Below, in pieces: positions 1 to 5,400 of a stretch of 5,400 nt of DNA. This stretch comes from Nitrospiraceae bacterium (GTDB lineage Bacteria; Nitrospirota; Nitrospiria; Nitrospirales; Nitrospiraceae). How positions within the stretch are numbered: the stretch's first letter is position 1; the number at the start of each line of letters is the position of its first letter. Under the pieces are notes generated by a model. That model saw only the letters and a program-made list of their open reading frames with translations, was not told where the DNA came from and searched no databases. The position numbers and the translations under genes are program-made. The stretch covers positions 1 through 5,400 of the forward strand of contig SYGW01000096.1 of assembly GCA_005800255.1 (NCBI GenBank). Direction: 5' to 3'.

Positions 1-560
1 CGCACATAGCCGATGAGCCCGTCCAGAAATCGGTGCGATTGGAAGTCCGTGCCTGAAAAGTTCGAAACGAAGGCAATCGCACGGTCCAGGATCTCCGGCG
101 CGGAGGACGTATCGGCGATCTGCTGCGGGTTTTGCTTCTTGAACGCGTCATACTCCTTCATGAGATGCTCCGCAAAGACCGGCGCCGGGGCCGCCGGCAC
201 ATGGAGCGGGCTCAGCGTCCGTCGCAGGCCCTGGAGCGCCGCTACGATCTCCGCATCCTGCCCATCGCGGCGCGACTGGAAATAGCCGAAGATCACCACT
301 TCGACGAGGTTGAAGAGGGCCACGGCCTTTTCGTCGCCCAGCTCGGACAGTTCGCGATAGAAGTCCCGTCGCAACGGCATGAACTGCACCGCCAGCCGCT
401 TCTGCTGGTAGTCGCTCCCCGATTCGAGATAGACGCAGTCTTGCGGGCAGGCCACTCGCACGATGCGATGCTCGCCGCAACATTGGCTGCAGATCAGGCC
501 GGACAAGGCTGGGCAAGGCCGTTTGCCTTTCCTCTGTGTGCAATAGGCGCATTGGCTCAT
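1..560 (-). CDS. Partial Cys-rich (probable zinc-binding) protein of unknown function, C-terminus outside window
   Basis: The frame is open from an ATG at 560 to the left edge, giving 186 whole codons with no stop, so the C-terminus is missing. The first 45 residues hold eight cysteines (C4, C7, C16, C24, C27, C28, C38, C42) plus H31, in CxxC, CxxCC and CPxDC arrangements. This strongly suggests one or two bound zinc ions. After it comes a mixed charged/hydrophobic, probably helical region with no membrane segment or signal peptide, so a cytosolic protein is likely. I recall uncharacterised bacterial proteins with a similar 'ICxxCCG...CPxDCxYL' head, but know no function. Its ATG overlaps the stop of the upstream propeller gene (ATGA), which implies translational coupling; a GGAAGGA motif at 572-578 (minus strand) may help initiation. 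Codon use looks like the neighbours. The reading frame is firm; the role is unknown. Confidence 0.85.
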   Translation of the reverse strand, partial: MSQCAYCTQRKGKRPCPALSGLICSQCCGEHRIVRVACPQDCVYLESGSDYQQKRLAVQFMPLRRDFYRELSELGDEKAVALFNLVEVVIFGYFQSRRDGQDAEIVAALQGLRRTLSPLHVPAAPAPVFAEHLMKEYDAFKKQNPQQIADTSSAPEILDRAIAFVSNFSGTDFQSHRFLDGLIGYV

Positions 561-1570
561 TTTTTCATGGATCCTTCCGGGGCCGGTTTCGGCGGGGGAG
601 GGATGAACCCGTAGTCCGCCAACGTCCGTTTTTCTTGTTTGGGTTTCCCTCCGCTGGGGGTTTCGAGCCCGTTCATCTCTGCGGCATCGGCATATTCATA
701 GGGCACGAGAATCAGGTTATTGGCGCGGTCGATACTCAGGTCTCCAGGCGAGGGGAGGAATTCGGCAATGACTTGGAACCGTTTGTCCCAGCTCATGCGC
801 CACACTTTCCCCGTCGTGAAGTCCGATACGTACATATTGCCCCAACGGTCGAAGTCCACGCCGCGGAGATTCTGAAATCGGTTGGAAAAGAACCCGTTGG
901 AGATGAGCTCCGTGACCCGGCCCTCCGGCGAGATCTCGGAAATCTTGCCCTTTTCCCAACTCACGGCGATGATCTGGCCGGATCTGGGATGGACGACCAG
1001 GCCAGAGGGACCGGCCAGGGCTTGGTCTGTCACCAGCACGGACACCGTTTGGGTGGCCAGATCGACCCGGTAAATCGTGTTGGCTTTCTGATCGGAACAA
1101 TATAAGTGGCCTTTGCCATCGAAGGTCACGTCGACCAAAGAGGTCTGCGGCCCTGTGGTCTGCGAGGTTGCCGGTGTCCGGATGGTTAAAGCCAGGACCG
1201 GTTTGCCGGTAGTCGTGTCAAAGCCTCGGAGGGTATCAAGGTCGGCGACGTAGAGCACATGGTCCACCAGGGCCATGCCTTTGGGGGCATGGAGGGTGAC
1301 GTCGCCTTTTCCGCCCTGGATGAATTTCAGATTGAGGAGCTTGCCGTTCGGGTCGAGTTTGGTGATGAACCCGTTGTTGTCGGCGGTCTCTGCCTCGCCG
1401 TTGACGCTGGAGATGAAATAGCCTTTTCCCACCGGGTCGCTGACGAAGCTATAGGGGGATTGCAGTTCCGTCACGGTGATCTGGGCGCCCAGCGGGTTGA
1501 CGACCACCAGGGGGATGAGCCAGATCAGCCAGGAGGCTGGATGGCCGATGACACGTGTTAGTAGGGACAT
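557..1570 (-). CDS. Exported NHL/SMP-30-like beta-propeller protein
   Basis: The product is 337 residues from the ATG at 1570. Residues 1-29 form a signal peptide: R6, a hydrophobic core around 12-24, and a likely cut after A29 in PLGA|Q. The rest is built of repeated beta-propeller blades at about 96-123, 145-173, 188-217, 235-262 and 275-293. Each begins with a P-x-G/V-D-like strand and ends in 'lYvaD/S...i.r.d' (YVADLDTLRGFD, YCSDQKANTIYRVD, YVSDFTTGKVWRMS). This is the NHL/SMP-30/gluconolactonase-type fold, probably periplasmic or extracellular. Such folds bind ligands, proteins or metal, or act as lactonases; no specific substrate can be read here. The tail (323-337) is proline-rich and basic. 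An in-frame ATG at 1627 would add 19 residues, but it lies inside the -10 element of the likely promoter and would give an unusually long leader. Neither start has a clear Shine-Dalgarno. The gene leads a two-gene unit with the Cys-rich protein. Confidence 0.85.
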   Translation of the reverse strand: MSLLTRVIGHPASWLIWLIPLVVVNPLGAQITVTELQSPYSFVSDPVGKGYFISSVNGEAETADNNGFITKLDPNGKLLNLKFIQGGKGDVTLHAPKGMALVDHVLYVADLDTLRGFDTTTGKPVLALTIRTPATSQTTGPQTSLVDVTFDGKGHLYCSDQKANTIYRVDLATQTVSVLVTDQALAGPSGLVVHPRSGQIIAVSWEKGKISEISPEGRVTELISNGFFSNRFQNLRGVDFDRWGNMYVSDFTTGKVWRMSWDKRFQVIAEFLPSPGDLSIDRANNLILVPYEYADAAEMNGLETPSGGKPKQEKRTLADYGFIPPPPKPAPEGSMKK

Positions 1571-1625
1571 CACGGAGGAGGTTGTGCTCACAAGATAGAT
1601 GGCGATAGACCGTGGTTGATGAATC

Positions 1626-1655
1626 ATCGTAGCTGCCAGGCGAAGAGCCTGTCAA
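1626..1655 (-). promoter_or_regulatory. Sigma70-like promoter for the beta-propeller gene
   Basis: On the minus strand a perfect -35 TTGACA (1650-1655) is followed by 18 bp and TACGAT (1626-1631; 4 of 6 to consensus). Transcription would start near 1619, downstream of the ATG at 1627, which argues for translation from 1570. A 5-bp inverted repeat, CAGGC-GAAGA-GCCTG (1637-1651), sits in the spacer and touches the -35. It could be an operator or chance. Confidence 0.5.
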
Positions 1656-1686
1656 GAAACAGACTTGAAACCGCGTCTTCCCATCG

Positions 1687-1716
1687 TTGACTTGCTTAAA
1701 AATGCCCTGCTATGGT
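1687..1716 (+). promoter_or_regulatory. Extended -10 sigma70-type promoter of the folD operon
   Basis: TTGACT (1687-1692; 5 of 6 to the -35 consensus), an 18-bp spacer, then TATGGT (1711-1716) preceded by TGC at 1708-1710, making an extended -10 (TGnTATnnT). The predicted start near 1723 leaves a leader of about 34 nt before the folD GTG. The only other promoter seen in the gap points the opposite way, with the two -35 elements about 31 bp apart. Confidence 0.6.
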
Positions 1717-1744
1717 GCCTTGTTTTTATTGATTGTCTCTCACT

Positions 1745-1752
1745 GAGGAGGG
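1745..1752 (+). promoter_or_regulatory. Ribosome binding site that fixes the folD start
   Basis: GAGGAGGG lies four bases before the GTG at 1757, an ideal Shine-Dalgarno arrangement. The longer reading frame that opens with TTG at 1733 would translate through this site and has no ribosome binding site of its own, so the GTG is preferred. Confidence 0.8.
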
Positions 1753-1756
1753 TGTT

Positions 1757-2617
1757 GTGGCGGCACGATTGATCGATGGCAAGGCATTGGCCCTACAAGT
1801 ACGTGAGCGGTTGGCCGTCGAATCGGCGGCAGTTTTGGCGAAGACCGGGGTCAAGCCGGGGCTGGCGACCATTTTAGTGGGAGACGATCCTGCCTCCCAG
1901 GTCTATGTGCGAAATAAACAGAAGGCCTGTGAATTGGCCGGCATTTATGTGGACGACCACAAGTTGCCTTCTAGCACGACGCAAGCAGAGTTGCTGGCCT
2001 TGATCGAGAAGAAAAACGCCGATCCGAAGATTCACGGCATTCTGGTGCAGCTCCCTCTACCGAAACATATCGAGAGCCGGGTGGTCCTTGAGGCGGTGTC
2101 GCCGAACAAGGATGCCGACGGGTTTCATCCCTACAATTTGGGCCGGTTGGTCGAAGGTAATCCGGTGTTCGAGGCCTGCACCCCCAAGGGTGTGATTAAG
2201 ATGATCGAGTCGGCCGGGATCATCATCGAGGGTAAACGCGCGGTTGTGCTGGGCCGGAGCAATATCGTCGGCAAGCCGCTGGCGCTCATGCTGCTGCAAC
2301 GCAACGCCACCGTCACGATTTGCCATTCCAAGACCAAGGATTTGGCCTCGGTCTGCCGGGAGGCCGAGTTGCTGCTGGTGGCGATCGGAAGGGCCAAGTT
2401 TGTGACGGCCGATATGGTGCGCGAAGGCGCGGTGGTCATCGATGTGGGCACCAATAAGCTGCCGGACGGCAAATTATGCGGCGACGTCGATTTTGAACCG
2501 GTCAGTCAGAAGGCCGCCTGGATCAGCCCCGTGCCGGGCGGTGTGGGACCGATGACGATCGCGATGTTGCTGGATAATACGGTGGAGTCGGCGAAGCGAA
2601 TGGCGGGAATGCTGTAG
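1757..2617 (+). CDS. folD: Bifunctional methylene-THF dehydrogenase / methenyl-THF cyclohydrolase FolD
   Basis: FolD oxidises 5,10-methylene-THF to methenyl-THF with NADP+ (or NAD+) and hydrolyses that to 10-formyl-THF, reversibly, in the cytosol. It supplies one-carbon units for purines and formyl-Met-tRNA. From the GTG start the product is 286 residues, the usual family length. The N-terminal catalytic domain shows the Y50-V-R-N-K54 motif with the catalytic lysine, Q98 in HGILVQLPLP and D121 in DADGFHP; these three positions match the E. coli enzyme. The Rossmann-type domain carries GRSNIVGKP (166-174), and the C-terminal family signature PGGVGPMT is at 260-267. No key residue is missing. 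It is the first gene of the folD-metF-panB operon, with its own promoter (1687-1716) and strong ribosome binding site. Identification is secure; the dinucleotide preference cannot be read with confidence. Confidence 0.97.
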   Translation: MAARLIDGKALALQVRERLAVESAAVLAKTGVKPGLATILVGDDPASQVYVRNKQKACELAGIYVDDHKLPSSTTQAELLALIEKKNADPKIHGILVQLPLPKHIESRVVLEAVSPNKDADGFHPYNLGRLVEGNPVFEACTPKGVIKMIESAGIIIEGKRAVVLGRSNIVGKPLALMLLQRNATVTICHSKTKDLASVCREAELLLVAIGRAKFVTADMVREGAVVIDVGTNKLPDGKLCGDVDFEPVSQKAAWISPVPGGVGPMTIAMLLDNTVESAKRMAGML

Positions 2618-2647
2618 GAGCGAATGGGCACTCCCTTGCTCGCAGAA

Positions 2648-2729
2648 CGCGCATGATAAAACTGTGCTCGTCCGATGCGCGCAGGGGGCGCGCGCCATTC
2701 CTCCTACAGCGGTGAGTGGTGGCGGAGGA
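2648..2729 (+). promoter_or_regulatory. Structured leader between folD and metF with competing stems
   Basis: Three inverted repeats fill this gap. CGCGCAT (2648-2654) pairs with ATGCGCG (2675-2681) over a 20-nt loop. GCGCGC (2677-2682) pairs with GCGCGC (2688-2693) over a 5-nt loop. TCCTCC (2699-2704) pairs with GGAGGA (2724-2729) and would hide the stronger of the two metF Shine-Dalgarno elements. The first two share bases 2677-2681 and cannot both form. No T-run follows any stem, so a plain terminator is unlikely. I see no recognisable riboswitch core. Regulation is inferred; the pairings themselves are visible. Confidence 0.35.
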
Positions 2730-2738
2730 GTAAGGTGA
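2724..2738 (+). promoter_or_regulatory. Ribosome binding region of the metF-like gene
   Basis: GGAGGAG (2724-2730) and AAGGTGA (2732-2738) lie 10 and 2 bases before the ATG at 2741. This double purine-rich site supports that start over the ATG at 2675, which has no ribosome binding site and would add 22 Arg/Gly/Ser/Trp-rich residues unlike the family. Confidence 0.7.
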
Positions 2739-2740
2739 CC

Positions 2741-3631
2741 ATGAGTCGAGAGCCGAAACGGTTGAAGGATGTGCTCGCGCAGGGACAGTTCGCTGTCACG
2801 ATTGAGTACAATCCCCCCAAGGGCACCAACATCTCCGGTGTGTTGGAGAATGCCAAGCAGTTGGTGGGACGGGTGCACGGGGTCAACGTGACGGACAACA
2901 CGGCTGCCGTGGTGCGGGCCGGATCTCTGCCTGTCTGCCGGCTCCTCTACGAACTCGGCCATGATCCCGTGATGCAGATGACTTGCCGCGATCGGAACCG
3001 GATCGCGATGCAGTCGGACCTCATGGGTGCCTCCATGCTCGGCATCCGCAATATTCTCTGTCTCACCGGAGACTATCCGACCGTCGGAGACCATAAGGAA
3101 GCCAAGCCGGTCTACGATCTGGACTCAGTCCAAGTCATGCAGCTCGTGCAGGGCCTCAATAACGGGCTGGATATGGCCGGCAACAAGCTGGATGGTGCGA
3201 CGGATTTTACGATCGGAGCCGCCGTGACGCCGGAAGCGGATCCGTTGGGACCGATGCTGGCCAAGTTCGAAGTGAAAGTGAAAGCGGGCGCCCAGTTTTT
3301 TCAGACGCAGGCGGTGTACCATCCTGAGAAGTTTGCCTCCTTTATGAAGGCGGTTCGGCCCTTCAAGGTCAAGGTGCTGGCGGGGATTCTCGTGTTGCGC
3401 AACGCCAAGATGGCGGAATTCATGAACGCCAATATTCCCGGCGTGTCGGTCCCCCAGGAGATGATCGACGAGCTCAGGGCTGCCGGTCACGGGCGCGCGG
3501 AGGATGTGGGGGTGGACATTGCGGTGCGGACGATCAAAGCGGTGCGGCCCTACTGCGACGGGGTCCATATCATGGCCATCAAGGCCACCCATCGGTTATC
3601 AGAGATTCTCACCAAAGCAGAAGTGGGTTGA
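2741..3631 (+). CDS. metF: 5,10-methylenetetrahydrofolate reductase (MetF-like flavoprotein)
   Basis: This enzyme reduces 5,10-methylene-THF to 5-methyl-THF on bound FAD, feeding methyl groups to methionine synthesis; it is cytosolic. From the ATG at 2741 the product is 296 residues, the same length as E. coli MetF, and forms a single TIM-barrel domain with no eukaryote-type regulatory extension. Visible family marks are the catalytic Glu in VTIEYNPPKGT (E22), VNVTDN (48-53), the flavin/folate-contact Asp in NILCLTGDYP (D111), and GAQFFQTQAVY (183-193) with the substrate-contact Gln region. The EYNPPKG form and LTGD motif resemble a broad group of short bacterial MetF proteins, some of which use donors other than NADH, so the electron donor is uncertain. 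It sits 123 bp after folD, and its TGA shares one base with the panB ATG (TGATG), a sign of coupled translation. Function is confident at family level. Confidence 0.9.
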   Translation: MSREPKRLKDVLAQGQFAVTIEYNPPKGTNISGVLENAKQLVGRVHGVNVTDNTAAVVRAGSLPVCRLLYELGHDPVMQMTCRDRNRIAMQSDLMGASMLGIRNILCLTGDYPTVGDHKEAKPVYDLDSVQVMQLVQGLNNGLDMAGNKLDGATDFTIGAAVTPEADPLGPMLAKFEVKVKAGAQFFQTQAVYHPEKFASFMKAVRPFKVKVLAGILVLRNAKMAEFMNANIPGVSVPQEMIDELRAAGHGRAEDVGVDIAVRTIKAVRPYCDGVHIMAIKATHRLSEILTKAEVG

Positions 3632-4419
3632 TGACAATCCCCGAGTTCCAACGGCACAAGCGCGACAAGAAAAAGCTCATCGTCGTGACGGCGTACGACG
3701 CGCTCTTCACCCGCATCGTCGAGCAGGCCGGCATCGAAACGATCCTGGTCGGGGATTCGCTGGGCGTGGTCGTGCAGGGGAAGTCCGATACCCTTTCCGT
3801 GACGATGGAGGACATGCTTTACCACACGAAGCTGGTGGCAGGGGCGGCGCAACGGGCGCTGGTCATCGGCGATATGCCCTTCATGTCCTATCAGGCCAGT
3901 AGTGAGAATGCGCTCCGCAATGCGGGCCGGTTTCTCCAGGTTGGAGCCCAGGCGGTCAAGGTGGAGGGAGGCGGGGCGGTCGTCGAGCGGGTGGCGGCGC
4001 TGACCGGGATCGGTATTCCGGTGATGGGGCATCTTGGTATGACGCCTCAATCAGTCCATCGTTATGGCGGGTATAAGGTCCAGGGCAAAGAATCGGATCA
4101 TGCTGCGGCTCTATTGAAGGATGCCAAGGATTTGGAAGCAGCCGGCGCCTTCGCCATCGTGCTTGAAGCGATTCCTGCCGAGTTGGCCAAGCACGTGACG
4201 GAACAATTGACCATCCCGACCATTGGGATTGGCGCCGGTCCTTACTGTGACGGTCAAGTCCTCGTCCTCTACGATCTGCTCGGTCTATTCGACGACTTTG
4301 TACCGAAGTTCGTCAAGCCCTATGCCCATCTCAAGGCCGATGCGCTCAACGCGCTTCGCCGCTACAAAACAGAAGTTGAAGAAGGCATCTTCCCGAGCGA
4401 TTCGGAAAGTTACCACTAG
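3631..4419 (+). CDS. panB: 3-methyl-2-oxobutanoate hydroxymethyltransferase PanB
   Basis: PanB transfers a hydroxymethyl group from 5,10-methylene-THF to 2-oxoisovalerate, giving ketopantoate, the first committed step of pantothenate and CoA synthesis. The product is 262 residues (E. coli: 264), a Mg-dependent TIM-barrel enzyme of the cytosol. The Mg ligands D42 (in VGDSLGVVVQG) and D81 (GDMPF), K110 and E112 (AVKVEGG), H134 (MGHLGMTPQS) and the catalytic E179 (VLEAIP) are all present, as is the GIGAGPYCDGQ segment. The ATG at 3631 overlaps the metF stop by one base; a TTG immediately before it is a less likely start. The Shine-Dalgarno is weak, which fits translational coupling to metF. No panC or panD is visible beside it. 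Its grouping with folD and metF makes sense because all three draw on methylene-THF. Identification is secure. Confidence 0.96.
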   Translation: MTIPEFQRHKRDKKKLIVVTAYDALFTRIVEQAGIETILVGDSLGVVVQGKSDTLSVTMEDMLYHTKLVAGAAQRALVIGDMPFMSYQASSENALRNAGRFLQVGAQAVKVEGGGAVVERVAALTGIGIPVMGHLGMTPQSVHRYGGYKVQGKESDHAAALLKDAKDLEAAGAFAIVLEAIPAELAKHVTEQLTIPTIGIGAGPYCDGQVLVLYDLLGLFDDFVPKFVKPYAHLKADALNALRRYKTEVEEGIFPSDSESYH

Positions 4420-4536
4420 CAGGCTGCTGAAAAGGTCCGCCAACGTCGTTCTCGGGTCAAAACAATCCTCAGCGTACCCCAGAGGGTACGCCTCCGAACT
4501 CCTTTTCTTTTGTCCTGTCGGGTTTCTCGCGACGGC
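4420..4536. repeat. Probable eroded copy of a dispersed intergenic repeat
   Basis: The gap between the convergent panB and apaH genes starts, directly after the panB stop, with CAGGCTGCTGAAAAGGTCCG, continues with CCAACGTCGTTCTCGGGTC, has the central hairpin at 4472-4491, and ends in CGACGGCTTA at the apaH stop. From memory, Nitrospira genomes carry many intergenic copies beginning 'GCAGGCTGCTGAAAAAGTCCGCCA', with a central GTAC-containing palindrome and a 'GGACGGCCTTTTTGAGCAGCC' end. Here the right arm is degraded or cut short at apaH, so the outer arms no longer pair well. Only one copy is in this window; repeat status is inference. No reading frame of note is present. Confidence 0.5.
4472..4491. 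terminator. Hairpin between convergent genes, possible bidirectional terminator
   Basis: GCGTACCC (4472-4479), loop CAGA, GGGTACGC (4484-4491): a perfect 8-bp stem with a 4-nt loop. On the plus strand a pyrimidine stretch with TTTTCTTTT begins about 10 nt after the stem; on the minus strand a TTTT lies about 9 nt after it. Neither is a textbook intrinsic terminator because the T-tracts are displaced, but the position between two converging genes fits the role. Confidence 0.35.
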
Positions 4537-5358
4537 TTAATGGCTGGGACAGTCCTCGCTGTCGCAGGGGACTTGGAAGACCGTGCGGTCGTCGAGTTTG
4601 ACCGCCGTCAACTCTCTGCCCCACACGCATCCGCTATCCAAGGCCAAGACGGTATCACTTAGATACAGGCCTAACGCGGCCCAATGGCCGCAGATGATCG
4701 TGGCCTCGGAGCTGCGGCGAGCGGGCACTTGAAACCAGGGTAAAAAGCCGGAGGGGGCGCGATCCGGCTGGCCATTGTACGATTCATTCATCATACCGGC
4801 CACTGTGCAGGTCCTGAGTCTGGTGAAGACGTGGGTGAGAGCGGCGAGCCGCCGCATACCGGTCAGGTTGTCCGACCATTGGGCGGAGGGAGATTCAAAG
4901 GGGGCGCGCAGCAATTCTTGATAGTCCGGGCCGGATAGGGTCCGCGCGACTTCTTGCGCCAGCTCTTCGGCTTGCTCGATCGTCCATTGCGGGAGCAGGC
5001 CTGCATGCACCATCGTGAAGGGGCCCTCACGGTAGAGCAGCGGTTGGCATCGGAGCCAGGCCAGCAACTCCTCGCGGTCCGGCGCATCCAGGATCGGCTG
5101 GATCGTATCCATGGCACGGGGCGTGGCGATGCCGGACGCGGCGGCCAAGAGAAATAGATCATGATTGCCGAGCACGGTCACGGCCGCTGGGCCGAGCCCC
5201 TTCACATAGCGCAGGACGCCGAGCGAGTCGGGGCCGCGATTGACCAGGTCTCCTACGAACCAGAGGCGGTCCCGGTCCGGATTGAAGCGAATCTGTGCGA
5301 GCAGTTGTTGGAGGGAGGCGAAACAGCCTTGCACGTCGCCGATTGCGTAGATAGCCAT
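4537..5358 (-). CDS. apaH: Symmetrical diadenosine tetraphosphatase ApaH
   Basis: ApaH splits Ap4A symmetrically into two ADP and, as known in E. coli, can remove Np4 caps from RNA. It is a cytosolic, metal-dependent phosphatase of the PPP family. The product is 273 residues (E. coli: 280) with all family motifs in order: GDVQGC (7-12), GDLVNRGPDS (36-45), GNHD (64-67), MVHAG (116-120), GHW (224-226) and DSGCVWG (241-247). The segments RYVKGLG, WLRCQPLL and PWFQVP also match ApaH specifically rather than general Ser/Thr phosphatases. Q10 replaces the usual motif-I histidine and N40 the usual Asp of GDxxDRG; both variants are common in ApaH and do not imply loss of activity. The ATG at 5358 begins exactly at the conserved MAIYAIGD. 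No good Shine-Dalgarno is visible (CGGAG is too far upstream), and any promoter may lie beyond the window. It converges on panB across the repeat. Confidence 0.96.
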   Translation of the reverse strand: MAIYAIGDVQGCFASLQQLLAQIRFNPDRDRLWFVGDLVNRGPDSLGVLRYVKGLGPAAVTVLGNHDLFLLAAASGIATPRAMDTIQPILDAPDREELLAWLRCQPLLYREGPFTMVHAGLLPQWTIEQAEELAQEVARTLSGPDYQELLRAPFESPSAQWSDNLTGMRRLAALTHVFTRLRTCTVAGMMNESYNGQPDRAPSGFLPWFQVPARRSSEATIICGHWAALGLYLSDTVLALDSGCVWGRELTAVKLDDRTVFQVPCDSEDCPSH

Positions 5359-5400
5359 GAAGGGAGGGTTCTCCGGACGGGGTGAGCCTATCCTGCATCA

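Noticed and set aside
148..552. 134-residue open frame on the minus strand within the Cys-rich gene
   Set aside because: It lies in a different frame from the real gene, which has the organised Cys motifs and the coupled ATG. Its Arg/Ala/Gly/Pro-rich, motif-free product is typical of a GC-rich shadow frame.
613..629. GTCCGCCAACGTC shared with the repeat at 4435-4447
   Set aside because: At the left site it encodes RTLADYG of the propeller protein on the other strand. No flanking similarity extends it, so it is most likely chance.
1733..1756. TTG-initiated extension of folD
   Set aside because: The Shine-Dalgarno at 1745-1752 lies inside this extension, and the GTG at 1757 gives the family's normal length and N-terminus.
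2637..2662. Possible internal promoter (TTGCTC ... TAAAAC) before metF
   Set aside because: The spacer is only 14 bp and the -35 match is poor (3 of 6).
2675..2740. Upstream ATG extension of the metF-like gene
   Set aside because: It has no ribosome site, the added residues are Arg/Gly/Ser/Trp-rich and unlike the family, and it runs through the stem and ribosome binding region.
2474..3094. Long antisense frame (206 residues) across folD and metF
   Set aside because: It overlaps two certain genes on the opposite strand, has a His/Arg-rich motif-free product and no ribosome site; a shadow of codon bias.
3550..4050. Long antisense frame (166 residues) across metF and panB
   Set aside because: It lies opposite secure coding sequence with conserved active-site residues; its composition is that of a shadow frame.
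4537..5358. Q10 and N40 of ApaH as signs of lost activity
   Set aside because: The GDxQGC and GDLVNRG forms are common in ApaH proteins. All other metal and phosphate motifs are intact.

Overview
The window reads as an ordinary, gene-dense, GC-rich bacterial chromosome segment. The dispersed-repeat-like sequence after panB and the protein style (NHL-type propeller, Cys-rich small protein, short MetF) remind me of Nitrospira or another Nitrospirota. That is recollection, not a search, so the lineage is tentative. I see no mobile element, CRISPR array, tRNA or rRNA.

Left part (1-1655, minus strand): a two-gene unit. It begins with an exported beta-propeller (NHL/SMP-30-like) protein. Its stop codon overlaps, in an ATGA motif, the start of a protein with a dense N-terminal cysteine cluster (probable zinc binding), which runs off the left edge. 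A sigma70-like promoter lies in the divergent gap and overlaps the most upstream ATG of the propeller ORF, so the real start is probably further in, at 1570.

Centre (1687-4419, plus strand): a one-carbon/folate operon, folD - metF-like - panB. A good extended -10 promoter at 1687-1716 and a strong Shine-Dalgarno at 1745-1752 drive folD from a GTG start at 1757. FolD makes and uses 5,10-methylene-THF; the MetF-like enzyme reduces it to 5-methyl-THF; PanB spends it as the hydroxymethyl donor for ketopantoate (pantothenate/CoA). All three therefore act on one cofactor pool. metF and panB overlap by one base. The 123-bp folD-metF gap carries competing stems and a stem that would cover the main metF ribosome binding site.

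Right part (4420-5400): a 117-bp gap holds a hairpin-bearing sequence that looks like an eroded dispersed intergenic repeat and may act as a terminator between convergent genes. It is followed by apaH (Ap4A hydrolase) on the minus strand, complete in the window with 42 bp upstream.

Most of the window is well-understood housekeeping. The parts worth a second look are the propeller/Cys-rich gene pair, the metF leader and the repeat; I found no clear sign of a new defence or mobile system.
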